Shown one piece after another: positions 1-7,958 of a DNA stretch of 41,577 nucleotides. Every line of letters begins with the position of its first letter. The stretch's first letter is position 1. The translations under genes and the position numbers were made by a program. Source of the DNA: Limosilactobacillus antri DSM 16041 (GTDB lineage: Bacteria; Bacillota; Bacilli; Lactobacillales; Lactobacillaceae); NCBI RefSeq assembly GCF_000160835.1, contig NZ_GG700732.1:181123-222699 (forward strand). The letters are read 5' to 3'. The notes below the pieces were generated by a model. The model was given only the letters and a program-made list of their open reading frames with translations, did no database searches and was not told the origin of the DNA.

Positions 1-92
1 GAAATATCTAGTTATAGGGGCCGTATTAGTATAAGGGGATTGCAATGATAGCAGGCCATCCCTTACAATACAGACAAAAAGGGATGATTGCG

Positions 93-407
93 ATGACTTA
101 TGAAGAATTAACTACTAAAATCATGGAATGGGCGCATGAACGGCGGATTGATGAAGCAGACCCGCGGGTGGAGTTTATGAAGATGGCGGAGGAACTCGGT
201 GAATTGTCCTCCGCCTATAATAAGCAGAAGCGGGCTAAGCTGGTCGACAGTATCGGTGACCTCCAGATTGCACTGCTGATCTTCTCCAAACTGGTCGGCG
301 TTGACCATCATGCTGCCGTGGAGAAGGCTTATCAGGAAATTGCTGGCCGTCATGGCAAGACGACGGTGGCTGGTGTGTTTATCAAAGAGAGTGCCCTCAA
401 TGACTAA
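93..407 (+). CDS. MazG-like nucleotide pyrophosphohydrolase-family protein
   Basis: A 104-residue all-helical protein of the MazG-like superfamily. Members hydrolyse NTPs or modified nucleotides to monophosphates with Mg2+. The metal-binding pattern is visible as E33-E34-x-x-E37 (EELGE), followed by D52-x3-D56 (DSIGD). The family match is clear, but the substrate cannot be read from sequence. I chose the ATG at 93 because MTYEEL is a natural family N-terminus. An in-frame ATG at 45 has an AAGGGG site upstream and would add 16 residues, so a longer form is possible. The stop overlaps the start of the next small ORF by 8 bases, which suggests translational coupling. The pair ends at the hairpin at 539-569. 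Confidence 0.8.
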   Translation: MTYEELTTKIMEWAHERRIDEADPRVEFMKMAEELGELSSAYNKQKRAKLVDSIGDLQIALLIFSKLVGVDHHAAVEKAYQEIAGRHGKTTVAGVFIKESALND

Positions 408-537
408 CCCAGAAAAACCGCGTTACCAGCTGACCCGGCGCGAACAACTTGCCTTTGGCGCGCTCCTCCTGCCGTTGAACGTCTTCTTCAAACTCTACTA
501 CGCTGATCAGGAGAAGGATAAACGTAAGAATAAATGA
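400..537 (+). CDS. small hypothetical protein, 45 aa
   Basis: A 45-residue ORF starting at an ATG inside the last codons of the MazG-like gene (8-base overlap) and ending just before a strong terminator. It has a charged N-terminus (residues 4-15), one hydrophobic stretch (about 18-33, FGALLLPLNVFFKLYY) and a lysine-rich tail. This could be a short membrane-associated peptide. I do not recognise a family. The support is the coupled overlap, the fit between stop and terminator, and an amino acid pattern unlike an antisense shadow. A GAGAG stretch about 10 bases upstream could be the ribosome binding site. No function is proposed. Confidence 0.55.
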   Translation: MTNPEKPRYQLTRREQLAFGALLLPLNVFFKLYYADQEKDKRKNK

Positions 538-538
538 C

Positions 539-569
539 AAAAAAGCTCCCGCCGTAGCGAGGGCTTTTT
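539..569. terminator. bidirectional intrinsic terminator
   Basis: The A-run plus GC at 539-546 pairs with GC plus the T-run at 563-569. The inner arms TCCCGC (547-552) and GCGAGG (557-562) pair with one mismatch around a CGTA loop. A and T runs flank the stem on both sides, so it can stop both the rightward mazG-like pair and the leftward glnPQ operon, whose last stop codon is at 579. Confidence 0.85.
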
Positions 570-578
570 GTATACAAA

Positions 579-1319
579 CTATTTCAAAACCTTCTTCAAG
601 AATTCCTTGGCCCGGTCACTAGTCGGGTGGCTGAAGAACTCATCCGGGGCCCCGGTTTCTTGGATGTAGCCGTCAGCCATAAACCAGATCTGGTCAGCCA
701 CTTCCTTGGCAAAGCCCATTTCGTGGGTGACCACCACCATCGTCATTCCGGAATCAGCCAGTCCTTGCATAACGTTCAGCACTTCGTCAACCATTTCCGG
801 GTCGAGGGCACTGGTCGGTTCGTCAAAGAGCATCACTTCCGGGTCCATCGCCAGCGACCGGGCGATGGCAACCCGCTGCTTTTGTCCACCGGAGAGGCTG
901 TCCGGGAAGACGTCCGCTTTATCCGCTAGGCCAACCTTGGTCAGGAGTTCCTTAGCGGTTTTCGTGGCTTCCTCATCGCTAATCCCCTTGACCTTGATCG
1001 GTGCAATCTTGATGTTGTCGATCACAGTCATGTTCGGGAAGAGGTTGAAGCCTTGAAAGACCATTCCCATCTTTTCCCGTAACTCGTCGAGCTCTTTGTC
1101 AGAAATATCAGTCAGGTCTTTACCTTCAAAGAGGACCTTGCCGCTCGTCGGCTTTTCGAGAACGTTTAAGCACCGCAAAAAGGTACTTTTCCCGGCCCCG
1201 GACGGCCCAATCACACAGATAACTTGTCCCTTATCGACCTCTTCTGAAATGTCTTTGAGGACTTCGGTGCCATTAAATTCTTTTTTCAGGTGTTGGATTT
1301 CGATCATTTTAGTGGGCAT
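579..1319 (-). CDS. glnQ: polar amino acid ABC transporter, ATP-binding protein (GlnQ type)
   Basis: The cytoplasmic ATPase subunit that powers uptake by the neighbouring fused permease. It has 246 residues, normal for the family. Visible motifs are Walker [10 protein letters not shown] (38-46), the Q-loop FQG near 88-90, the signature LSGGQKQR (142-149) and Walker B VMLFDEP (162-168). The start at 1319 is set by a GAAGGGAG site 8 bases upstream; the internal ATG at 1307 lacks such spacing. The start lies 11 bases inside the end of glnP, so the two genes form a coupled operon. Glutamine or glutamate as substrate is inferred from the family; other polar amino acids are possible. Confidence 0.95.
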   Translation of the reverse strand: MPTKMIEIQHLKKEFNGTEVLKDISEEVDKGQVICVIGPSGAGKSTFLRCLNVLEKPTSGKVLFEGKDLTDISDKELDELREKMGMVFQGFNLFPNMTVIDNIKIAPIKVKGISDEEATKTAKELLTKVGLADKADVFPDSLSGGQKQRVAIARSLAMDPEVMLFDEPTSALDPEMVDEVLNVMQGLADSGMTMVVVTHEMGFAKEVADQIWFMADGYIQETGAPDEFFSHPTSDRAKEFLKKVLK

Positions 1320-2817
1320 GTTTCATTCTCCCTTCGAAGTAGTTCAGGATTCTCGTCAACGTAAAGGTCAGGATAAAGTAAATCATCATGGTAATGAACA
1401 GCGGCAGGACACCCTTGTAGGTATCGGCCTGGACCAGCTGGGTTTGGTACATTAATTCGCCAACCCCAATCGTGGAAACCAGTGAACTGTCCTTTAACAG
1501 GGTGATAAACTCATTTCCTAGGGCCGGCCAAATGTTGCGCAGGGCTTGCGGCAGGACGATAAAGCGGAAGGTCTGCTTCTTCGTCATCCCCAAGCTCCGG
1601 GCCGCCTCGGTCTGTCCGACCGGCAACGATTGGATTCCGGAACGGATAACCTCAGCAACGTAGGCCCCGGAGTTAACCGATACGGCGATGATCCCGGCGA
1701 CGAGGGCTGGCATCGATTGGATAATCGCCCCAATTCCAAAGTAGACAAACATAATTTGGACCAGCATTGGGGTTCCCCGGATAAATTCGATGTAGCAGAT
1801 GGCAATTCCGTGGAGGAACTTGCTCTGTGACAACCGCATCAGGGCAAAGATGGTCCCGAGCAGGAAACCAAAGATTACGGAGATCACGGTAATGATCAGC
1901 GTGTACTCAACCCCCTTAGCAAAGAAGGTCCAGTAACTAGCCACAGTGTTGGCCTTCTTGTAGGACTTCATGTACTTAGAAGCTTGGGGAATCCACTGCT
2001 TGTTAATCAAGTCTTCCTTATTAATCTTGGCGACAGTTTGGTTGGCAGCTGCCTCAAGGGACGTGTCCCCCTTAGGGAAGGCCATTGCAATCCCACCAGA
2101 CTGAATCTTAATGTGGGAGTCGAAGGCCATCAGGTTAGAGTTGTTATTGGCGTACGCCTTGGCAGTCGCCTTGTCCATCAGGACCCCATCAACCTTGTGT
2201 GACTGCAGCGCCAACACTAATGAAGGGATTTTGGCCAGGCCCTTTTCCTGGACGTTTGGAATGTTTTCCTTAACCAGGTTATATTCCATTGCCCCGTTTT
2301 GGGCGCCGACCTTCTTGCCGGCAAAATCTTTCGTTGATGTAAACTTGCTCTTGTCCGCCTTGTTAATCAGGAAGAACTTGGAACCCATGTAGTATGGTTT
2401 AGAGAAGTCAACGCTCTTTTGCCGTTCGGGAGTGATGTTCATCCCGGCGATCACGGTGTCAACCTTGTGGGATTCAAGGGCAACCAGCAGGGAGTCAAAG
2501 TCCATGTTTTTGATCACGAGCTTAACCCCGAGGTCCTTAGCAAACTGCTTGGCAACGTCCATTTCAAAGCCAACGTACTCAGTCTTGCCATTTTTCTTGG
2601 TAGTAAATTCGTAAGGTGGGTAGTCAGCGCTGGTTCCCACGACCAGGGTCCCCTTTTGCTTAATGCGCTGCACTGAATCATCGGCCGCCGCTGAATTGGT
2701 TGAGTCAGCGCTTGCGCTGCTGCTTGAACTAGTTGCGGCAGCGAAGGCATTCAGCGGGGCGACGACCAGTGAAACACAGAGAATTATTAGCATTAATAAT
2801 GGCTTAAAGTGCTTCAT
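1309..2817 (-). CDS. glnP: amino acid ABC transporter, fused substrate-binding and permease protein (GlnP type)
   Basis: A 502-residue fusion of an extracellular binding domain to a membrane permease. Residues 1-27 look like a signal peptide (KHFKP, then a hydrophobic stretch ending AFAA). A Ser/Ala-rich linker covers 28-47. One SBP_bac_3-type binding domain spans about 50-285 and begins [15 protein letters not shown]. The permease spans about 295-500 with several membrane segments and the EAA loop EAARSLGM (404-411) that docks on the ATPase. There is a single binding domain, unlike lactococcal GlnP, which has two. An AAGGAG site lies 10 bases before the ATG. It is the first gene of the glnP-glnQ operon. 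Substrate specificity is inferred, not shown. Confidence 0.93.
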   Translation of the reverse strand: MKHFKPLLMLIILCVSLVVAPLNAFAAATSSSSSASADSTNSAAADDSVQRIKQKGTLVVGTSADYPPYEFTTKKNGKTEYVGFEMDVAKQFAKDLGVKLVIKNMDFDSLLVALESHKVDTVIAGMNITPERQKSVDFSKPYYMGSKFFLINKADKSKFTSTKDFAGKKVGAQNGAMEYNLVKENIPNVQEKGLAKIPSLVLALQSHKVDGVLMDKATAKAYANNNSNLMAFDSHIKIQSGGIAMAFPKGDTSLEAAANQTVAKINKEDLINKQWIPQASKYMKSYKKANTVASYWTFFAKGVEYTLIITVISVIFGFLLGTIFALMRLSQSKFLHGIAICYIEFIRGTPMLVQIMFVYFGIGAIIQSMPALVAGIIAVSVNSGAYVAEVIRSGIQSLPVGQTEAARSLGMTKKQTFRFIVLPQALRNIWPALGNEFITLLKDSSLVSTIGVGELMYQTQLVQADTYKGVLPLFITMMIYFILTFTLTRILNYFEGRMKHAH

Positions 2818-2867
2818 AAATCAATTACTCCTTTTCAATCAATAATCTTAAATAATAACTGTAAATG

Positions 2868-2896
2868 AATATACACCATCGTAACTATTTATGCAA
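2868..2896 (-). promoter_or_regulatory. promoter for glnP-glnQ
   Basis: On the minus strand TTGCAT (2896-2891) is followed after 17 bases by TATATT (2873-2868). This is near the sigma-A consensus with ideal spacing, about 50 bases upstream of the glnP start. Confidence 0.6.
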
Positions 2897-3031
2897 TGCT
2901 TTTCTTAAAATTAGAATAAATATTCAACATCGGAGCGGGCGGCTTGGTGGTTTTAACTTTCTTCCTTCATTTAATAGGCGGTAAATTGTAAACGCCCATT
3001 AGCCGAATCGGAAAATCTCTGAAAAGAAACA

Positions 3032-3060
3032 TTGACACTAACCGGCTTATTAGGTACAAT
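3032..3060 (+). promoter_or_regulatory. strong sigma-A promoter for rpsU
   Basis: TTGACA (3032-3037) and TACAAT (3055-3060) are separated by exactly 17 bases. The -35 is a perfect consensus and the -10 differs at one base. The leader to the rpsU start is about 60 bases. Confidence 0.9.
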
Positions 3061-3127
3061 ATTTTTTGTAGTGAAAGGCTGCGATGGCCTGGTTACGTAA
3101 CTTTAAGCTCGGAGGGAGGGAATCAAC

Positions 3128-3316
3128 ATGTCAAAAACAGTCGTTCGTAAGAATGAATCCTTAGACGACGCTCTTCGACGCTTTAAACGTTCAGTTTCGC
3201 GCAATGGAACATTGCAAGAATACCGGAAACGGGAATTCTACGAAAAGCCCAGTGTAAAACGCAAGTTGAAATCTGAAGCGGCACGGAAGCGCAAGAATAA
3301 GCGTGGTCGTTACTAA
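3128..3316 (+). CDS. rpsU: 30S ribosomal protein S21 (bS21)
   Basis: A 62-residue, very basic protein of the small ribosomal subunit, placed near the mRNA exit platform. The family pattern is clear: [17 protein letters not shown] near the N-terminus, [12 protein letters not shown] in the middle and an Arg/Lys-rich tail ending RGRY. It has its own strong promoter and a very strong Shine-Dalgarno. The hairpin at 3325-3354 follows directly, although yqeY, its usual neighbour in Bacillota, comes next and may be reached by readthrough. Confidence 0.97.
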   Translation: MSKTVVRKNESLDDALRRFKRSVSRNGTLQEYRKREFYEKPSVKRKLKSEAARKRKNKRGRY

Positions 3317-3324
3317 AAACGAAT

Positions 3325-3354
3325 GCTCCTACCTTTCCTGGTGGGAGCTTTTTT
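3325..3354 (+). terminator. intrinsic terminator after rpsU
   Basis: GCTCCTACC (3325-3333) pairs over 9 bp, including one G-U pair, with GGTGGGAGC (3340-3348) around a 6-base loop. A run of T at 3349-3354 follows. Confidence 0.9.
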
Positions 3355-3381
3355 GTTCAATATTATTAGGAGATGGATAGA

Positions 3382-3831
3382 ATGAGTTTATTGCAAGATT
3401 TAACAAGTAACATGGTAAGTGCGATGAAGAGCCGGGACAAGGAGACCTTGGCGGTGGTGCGGATGCTCAAAGCGGCCGTGCAAAACGCCCAGATCGAAGC
3501 CGGTCACGACCTAACACCCGACGAGGAAGTGGCGGTCATGTCACGGGAGTACAAGCAGCGGAAGGAATCCCTGGCTGAATTTGAAAAGGCCGACCGGCAA
3601 GACCTGGTTGACCAGACCAAACATGAATTAACGGTAGTGGAAAAGTACCTGCCAAAGCAGCTGTCCGTTGACGATGTGAACAAGATCGTGCAGGAAACCA
3701 TTGCGGCGGTTGGCGCTTCCAGTATGAAGGACTTCGGCAAGGTGATGGGAGCTGTAATGCCAAAGGTCAAGGGCCAAGCGGACGGTAAAGTCGTTAACCA
3801 GGCGGTCAAAGCGGTACTAAGCAATAAGTAG
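3382..3831 (+). CDS. yqeY: GatB/YqeY domain protein
   Basis: A 149-residue helical protein with the YqeY fold, related to the tail domain of the tRNA-dependent amidotransferase subunit GatB. Its exact role is unknown; a tRNA-binding or accessory role in translation has been proposed for the family. Family landmarks are EYKQRKESLAEFEKADR in the middle, the YLPKQLS motif and the C-terminal GKVMGAVMPKVKGQADG. The start at 3382 is chosen because AGGAG (3368-3372) lies 9 bases upstream; the in-frame ATG at 3373 directly abuts that site. It lies between two terminators and just after rpsU, a common order in Bacillota. Confidence 0.93.
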   Translation: MSLLQDLTSNMVSAMKSRDKETLAVVRMLKAAVQNAQIEAGHDLTPDEEVAVMSREYKQRKESLAEFEKADRQDLVDQTKHELTVVEKYLPKQLSVDDVNKIVQETIAAVGASSMKDFGKVMGAVMPKVKGQADGKVVNQAVKAVLSNK

Positions 3832-3851
3832 TTTTATTAGGTTACTATAAG

Positions 3852-3884
3852 GTAGCGACTATCTCCCAATAGTTGCTACTTTTT
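3852..3884 (+). terminator. intrinsic terminator after yqeY
   Basis: GTAGCGACTAT (3852-3862) pairs over 11 bp, with one G-U pair, with ATAGTTGCTAC (3869-3879) around a 6-base loop. T bases at 3880-3884 follow. Confidence 0.92.
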
Positions 3885-3937
3885 AGTATTACGGTCTTAA
3901 AGCCGGAGACAATTACTATAAAAGGAGCATCACACTA

Positions 3938-4915
3938 ATGTGTACATCAATTTTATATACCGCGGGTGACTGCTATTTTGGTCGGAACCTGGACTTGGAA
4001 GTTTCATTTGGGCAGGAAGTAGTAATTACGCCACGCGATTACCGCTTTAATTTCCGCCAAATGCCTGCACTGGACCACCATTATGCCATTATTGGGATGG
4101 CCTTAGTCCAGGATAACTATCCTTTATACTTTGACGGGGCTAATGAAGAGGGGCTCGGGATGGCTGGCCTGAACTTCGCCGGGCCTGCCCACTATTTCCC
4201 GGTCGATGACCACAAGGATAATGTTTCACCATTTGAATTTATTCCGTATATTTTGGGGCAATGCAAGAATGTTGTCGAAGCCAAACAATTATTGAAGAAA
4301 CTTAACCTGGTCAAAATCAATTTTTCCGACCACCTGCAGCTGTCGCCATTGCACTGGTTGATTGCCGACCGGTCTGGTAAATCGATCGTGGTTGAATCGA
4401 CGGTGAGTGGCCTGCACGTTTACGACAACTCGGTCAACGTTTTGACTAATAATCCGGAATTTCCGGGTCAGTTGACTAACCTGGCCAACTACCAGAGTAT
4501 CTCACCAGAGCAACCAACTAATGGGCTGGCGCCAAATATCAAGATAGGTTTTTATAGCCGGGGATTAGGCTCCCGCATGTTGCCAGGGGGGATGGATTCC
4601 CAGAGCCGTTTTGTAAAAGAAGTCTTTACCCTGCAGCACGCCCCAGCTGGTGCCAGTGAGGTAGAAAACGTTACTAACTATTTCCACTGCCTGCACGCGG
4701 TGGAGCAGCAAAAGGGTCTCGATGAGGTGGCCCCGAACACTTTTGAACACACCATTTATTCTGACGGGATCAATTTATCGACGGGAACCTTCTACTATAC
4801 TACTTATGCTAATCATCAAATTAATGCGGTCAGCTTGCAACATGCAGATTTGAATAACAACACTTTGGCACCATTCCCATTGCGGGAGCAACAGTCAATT
4901 AATATGCAAAATTAA
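3938..4915 (+). CDS. bsh: choloylglycine hydrolase family protein, probably bile salt hydrolase
   Basis: A 325-residue Ntn-hydrolase that probably cleaves glycine or taurine from conjugated bile salts in the cytoplasm. Met is followed directly by the nucleophile C2. The other catalytic residues of the family are visible: R16 and D19 (FGRNLD), N79 (AGLNF), N171 (LTNNPEF) and R224 (SQSRF). Length matches lactobacillar BSH. Penicillin V acylase is the alternative; the close fit at MCTSILY and FGRNLD favours BSH. An AAGGAG site lies 10 bases before the ATG. Terminators on both sides make it a single-gene unit. I see no good promoter with a clear -35. Its codons look less G/C-rich than those of argH or phoH, a weak hint of separate origin. 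Confidence 0.9.
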   Translation: MCTSILYTAGDCYFGRNLDLEVSFGQEVVITPRDYRFNFRQMPALDHHYAIIGMALVQDNYPLYFDGANEEGLGMAGLNFAGPAHYFPVDDHKDNVSPFEFIPYILGQCKNVVEAKQLLKKLNLVKINFSDHLQLSPLHWLIADRSGKSIVVESTVSGLHVYDNSVNVLTNNPEFPGQLTNLANYQSISPEQPTNGLAPNIKIGFYSRGLGSRMLPGGMDSQSRFVKEVFTLQHAPAGASEVENVTNYFHCLHAVEQQKGLDEVAPNTFEHTIYSDGINLSTGTFYYTTYANHQINAVSLQHADLNNNTLAPFPLREQQSINMQN

Positions 4916-4924
4916 TGTTTTACG

Positions 4925-4959
4925 AAAAACCGGTCAGGGCGACACCTCTGGCCGTTTTT
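4925..4959 (+). terminator. intrinsic terminator after bsh
   Basis: AAAAAC then GGTCAG on the 5' side pair with CTGGCC then GTTTTT on the 3' side, with one bulged C and a loop of about 10 bases. The stem ends in five T bases at 4955-4959. Confidence 0.85.
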
Positions 4960-4970
4960 ATTTCCCACAA

Positions 4971-4988
4971 TATGCAAATATCTGCATA
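4971..4988. promoter_or_regulatory. ARG-box-like operator upstream of argGH
   Basis: An 18-base site with perfect inverted arms TATGCA (4971-4976) and TGCATA (4983-4988) around AATATC. It fits the TG-A-(A/T-rich centre)-T-CA frame of the known ArgR/AhrC operator half-sites and lies 25 bases upstream of the argG -35. Binding of an ArgR repressor is inferred. Confidence 0.55.
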
Positions 4989-5013
4989 ATTTTTTGATTT
5001 TTTGCCGAAACTA

Positions 5014-5042
5014 TTGATACATATTCGAAATTGCTGTATATT
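5014..5042 (+). promoter_or_regulatory. promoter for argG-argH
   Basis: TTGATA (5014-5019) and TATATT (5037-5042) are separated by 17 bases. The leader to the argG start is about 40 bases. Confidence 0.75.
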
Positions 5043-5087
5043 AAACTCAATTAATAAATATACAAAAAATGAATGGAGACGATTGTT

Positions 5088-6317
5088 ATGGCAAAGGAAA
5101 AGATTGTATTGGCTTACTCTGGTGGTCTTGATACCTCAGTCGCAATTGCATGGTTAATGAATAAGGGTTATGACGTGATTGCCTGCTGCATTGACGTTGG
5201 TGAAGGTCTGGACCTGGAGGCGATCCAGCAAAAAGCGGCCGCAATCGGGGCCTGGAAGTCAGTAGTGATTGATGCCAAACGTGACTTTGCCGAACAATTT
5301 GTTTTACCCGCTTTGCAAGTTCATGCAATGTATGAGCAGAAGTATCCATTAGTTTCCGCGCTTTCCCGGCCGTTAATCGTGCAAAAGCTGGTCGGCGTGG
5401 CTAAGGAGTACGGAGCAACGGCGATTGCCCATGGCTGTACCGGGAAGGGCAATGACCAAGTCCGGTTTGAAGCGGGGATTCACGCTCTGGCTCCTGAGAT
5501 GAAGATTGAGGATCCCATCCGGGACTGGCACTGGTCACGGGAAGAAGAAATTCAGTACGCTAAGGATAATAACATTCCGGTGCCGATTACCAAGGCGAGT
5601 CCGTACTCAATTGACCAAAACCTATGGGGACGGGCCAACGAATGCGGGATCTTGGAAGACCCGTGGGTGGCCGCACCTGAGGATGCTTACGAGCGGACCA
5701 CCCCGATTGAAGAAACTCCCGACCAGCCAACGGTAATGGAAATCACCTTTAAGGAAGGGGTCCCGACCGCTCTGGACGGGAAAGAAATGCCATTAGACCA
5801 GCTGATTATGAAGCTGGACAAAGTTGCCGGCGAGAACGGGATTGGCCGGATTGACCATGTTGAAAACCGGTTAGTCGGGATTAAATCCCGGGAAATTTAT
5901 GAATGCCCAGCGGCAACAGTTTTGTTAGCAGCCCACAAGGACATGGAAGATCTGACCCAGGAGCGGGAAGTTGCTCACTTTAAGCCAACCATTGAGTTAA
6001 AGATGAACGAATTGATTTACAATGGTCTTTGGTACTCACCGTTGATGAAGGCGATGGTGGCCTTCCTGGAAGAAACGCAGAAGGTGGTTAATGGTGTTGT
6101 CCGGGTCAAGCTTTTCAAGGGAAACGTGGTCTGCGAAGGCCGGAAGTCAGCTAATTCACTTTATGACAAGAACCTGGCAACCTATACCTCGGCTGATGAA
6201 TTTGACCAGGAAGCGGCAACTGGTTTTATCAAACTCTGGGAGCTGCCGGACAAGGTTTATGCCCAGGTACAGGAAAAAGCGCAATTAAAGAAAGGAGCGG
6301 CGACTGATGCCCATTAA
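5088..6317 (+). CDS. argG: argininosuccinate synthase
   Basis: Joins citrulline and aspartate to argininosuccinate using ATP, the penultimate step of arginine synthesis, in the cytoplasm. It has 409 residues, normal for the family. The ATP-binding P-loop AYSGGLDTS is at residues 9-17, and the family segment [15 protein letters not shown] lies in the first third. The ATG at 5088 is chosen because GGAG (5075-5078) lies 9 bases upstream; an in-frame ATG at 5073 overlaps that site. It overlaps argH by 11 bases, so the two are co-translated. No other arginine biosynthesis genes lie nearby, so the pair would work as a citrulline-to-arginine module. An ARG-box-like site upstream suggests repression by arginine. 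Confidence 0.97.
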   Translation: MAKEKIVLAYSGGLDTSVAIAWLMNKGYDVIACCIDVGEGLDLEAIQQKAAAIGAWKSVVIDAKRDFAEQFVLPALQVHAMYEQKYPLVSALSRPLIVQKLVGVAKEYGATAIAHGCTGKGNDQVRFEAGIHALAPEMKIEDPIRDWHWSREEEIQYAKDNNIPVPITKASPYSIDQNLWGRANECGILEDPWVAAPEDAYERTTPIEETPDQPTVMEITFKEGVPTALDGKEMPLDQLIMKLDKVAGENGIGRIDHVENRLVGIKSREIYECPAATVLLAAHKDMEDLTQEREVAHFKPTIELKMNELIYNGLWYSPLMKAMVAFLEETQKVVNGVVRVKLFKGNVVCEGRKSANSLYDKNLATYTSADEFDQEAATGFIKLWELPDKVYAQVQEKAQLKKGAATDAH

Positions 6318-7689
6318 GAAAATGTGGGGTGGCCGGTTTGAACAGGCGGGCGACCAGCTGGTTGACCAGTTTGGGGCCTCGATTTCCTTTGACCAGGAGA
6401 TGGCCAAGGAAGACATCATGGGGTCGCTAGCCCACGTCAAGATGCTCAAGGCAACCAATATTTTATCGTCCCAGGACGCTGACCAAATCATTGCCGGACT
6501 GCAGGAATTGGCAGCGGAACTAGCGGACCACGGCCTGGCCTTTGACGTGGAAAACGAAGACATCCATATGAATATTGAGGCCCTCTTGACGGCTAAAATT
6601 GGCCCGGTTGCGGGTAAATTGCATACCGGCCGGAGCAGAAACGACCAGGTGGCAACTGACTTCCACCTCTACGTCAAGGAGCGTCTGCCCCAGGTGATTA
6701 CCGCGCTGAAGGGCTTGCAGGCCGCCTTGGTTAAGCAGGCGGCGCAGAATGTGGAAACCGTCATGCCAGGCTATACCCATATGCAGCACGCCCAGCCGAT
6801 CTCGTATGGTCACTACCTGATGGCCTATTTTCAAATGTTTCAGCGGGATGTCGAACGTTTCCAATTTAACCAGCAGCACACTGACCTTTCCCCGTTGGGC
6901 GCCGCCGCGTTGGCCGGGACGACCTTTCCGATTGACCGTGAAATGACGGCCAACTTGCTGGGTTTTAGCGCCCCCTACGCTAATTCGCTGGACGCGGTTA
7001 GCGACCGGGACTTTGCACTGGAGTTCTTGAGCAACGCCAGCATCTTGATGGTTCACCTGTCGCGGTTATGCGAAGAACTGATTTACTGGTGCAGCTATGA
7101 GTTTGGCTACCTTGAGCTGGCCGACGCCTACTCCACCGGCAGTTCGATTATGCCGCAAAAGAAGAATCCGGATATGGCAGAACTGATTCGGGGCAAGAGC
7201 GGCCGGGTCTTTGGCAGCCTGCTGGGCCTGTTAACGACGATGAAGGGACTGCCGCTGGCCTATAATAAGGATATGCAGGAGGATAAAGAGGGAGTCTTTG
7301 ATGCCGTCAAGACGATCCTGCCGTCCCTGAAAGTAATGACCGGGATGATTGAGACCCTCCAGGTTAATAAGGAGAAGATGGCCCAGGCAACTCACCACGA
7401 TTTTTCCAACGCGACTGAATTAGCCGACTACTTGGCAACTAAGGGGATTCCCTTCCGGCGGGCGCACGAAATTGTGGGCGAGCTGGTCTTAAAGGGCTTA
7501 AAAACCGGGACCGACCTGGCTGACATTCCCCTAGCGGAGTTCCAGCAGATTGACCCGCGGGTGGAGGAGGATGTTTACACCGTTCTTAAACCTGCGGTGG
7601 CGGTCGAGCGGCGGAACTCGCTCGGTGGGACCGGCTTTGACCAGGTTCGCCAGCAGATTAAAGCGGCGCAGAAAATTTTACAACAATAA
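6307..7689 (+). CDS. argH: argininosuccinate lyase
   Basis: Splits argininosuccinate into arginine and fumarate. It has 460 residues. The fumarase/aspartase superfamily signature [12 protein letters not shown] is at 278-289 and holds the catalytic serine loop. The [10 protein letters not shown] segment is at 106-115 and the THMQHAQP active-site segment at 157-164. The start overlaps argG by 11 bases, with AAAGGAG about 8 bases upstream inside argG. The gene ends at a terminator 10 bases downstream, closing the argGH operon. Confidence 0.97.
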   Translation: MPIKKMWGGRFEQAGDQLVDQFGASISFDQEMAKEDIMGSLAHVKMLKATNILSSQDADQIIAGLQELAAELADHGLAFDVENEDIHMNIEALLTAKIGPVAGKLHTGRSRNDQVATDFHLYVKERLPQVITALKGLQAALVKQAAQNVETVMPGYTHMQHAQPISYGHYLMAYFQMFQRDVERFQFNQQHTDLSPLGAAALAGTTFPIDREMTANLLGFSAPYANSLDAVSDRDFALEFLSNASILMVHLSRLCEELIYWCSYEFGYLELADAYSTGSSIMPQKKNPDMAELIRGKSGRVFGSLLGLLTTMKGLPLAYNKDMQEDKEGVFDAVKTILPSLKVMTGMIETLQVNKEKMAQATHHDFSNATELADYLATKGIPFRRAHEIVGELVLKGLKTGTDLADIPLAEFQQIDPRVEEDVYTVLKPAVAVERRNSLGGTGFDQVRQQIKAAQKILQQ

Positions 7690-7699
7690 CCTAAAGTAG

Positions 7700-7727
7700 G
7701 AGGCTGGGAATTAACTCAGCCTCTTTG
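7700..7727 (+). terminator. intrinsic terminator after argH
   Basis: GAGGCTG (7700-7706) pairs with CAGCCTC (7717-7723) around a 10-base loop. The T tract behind it is short (TTTGCTATTTT), so termination may be partial. Confidence 0.7.
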
Positions 7728-7846
7728 CTATTTTAAAGATAGTCATGCGACAGCGCAGTAGCTGGCTGGCAGTTTAAACGCTGACAACCCTGCTACGGAC
7801 AATTGCCGTCCCGTCCCGTACCAATGATCGTCCTAGGCCAGCCTTA

Positions 7847-7878
7847 CTGTCCCTAACCGTGGGGGACAGCTCCTTTTG
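7847..7878 (+). terminator. hairpin upstream of phoH, possible second terminator
   Basis: CTGTCCC (7847-7853) pairs perfectly with GGGACAG (7863-7869), followed by CTCCTTTTG. It could back up the argH terminator. The 120 bases before it (7728-7846) hold no ORF I can support. Confidence 0.5.
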
Positions 7879-7900
7879 CTATTATGTCAACGGAAAGCTA

Positions 7901-7909
7901 TGATATAAT
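7901..7909 (+). promoter_or_regulatory. extended -10 promoter for the phoH operon
   Basis: TGATATAAT is a perfect extended -10 (TG, one base, TATAAT at 7904-7909). No good -35 sits 17 bases upstream. Transcription would start near 7916, downstream of the ATG at 7884. That rules this ATG out for transcripts from this promoter. Confidence 0.75.
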
Positions 7910-7958
7910 CAATTTGGTAAAAAAGCGTATCAAATCAAATAAAGGAGAATCGTGCAGT

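Larger units (their letters stand above)
2818..3127. other. divergent intergenic region, glnP to rpsU
   Basis: About 310 bases without a gene. It holds the leftward glnP promoter and the rightward rpsU promoter. The rpsU leader carries a perfect 10-base palindrome, GTTACGTAAC, at 3092-3101 and a strong GGAGGGAGG ribosome binding site near 3111-3119. I see no other feature between 2900 and 3030; that stretch is AT-rich with no convincing ORF. Confidence 0.6.

Noticed and set aside
45..92. A longer MazG-like start at ATG 45
   Set aside because: It has a passable ribosome binding site, but the added 16 residues do not look like family sequence. Kept as an alternative in the entry.
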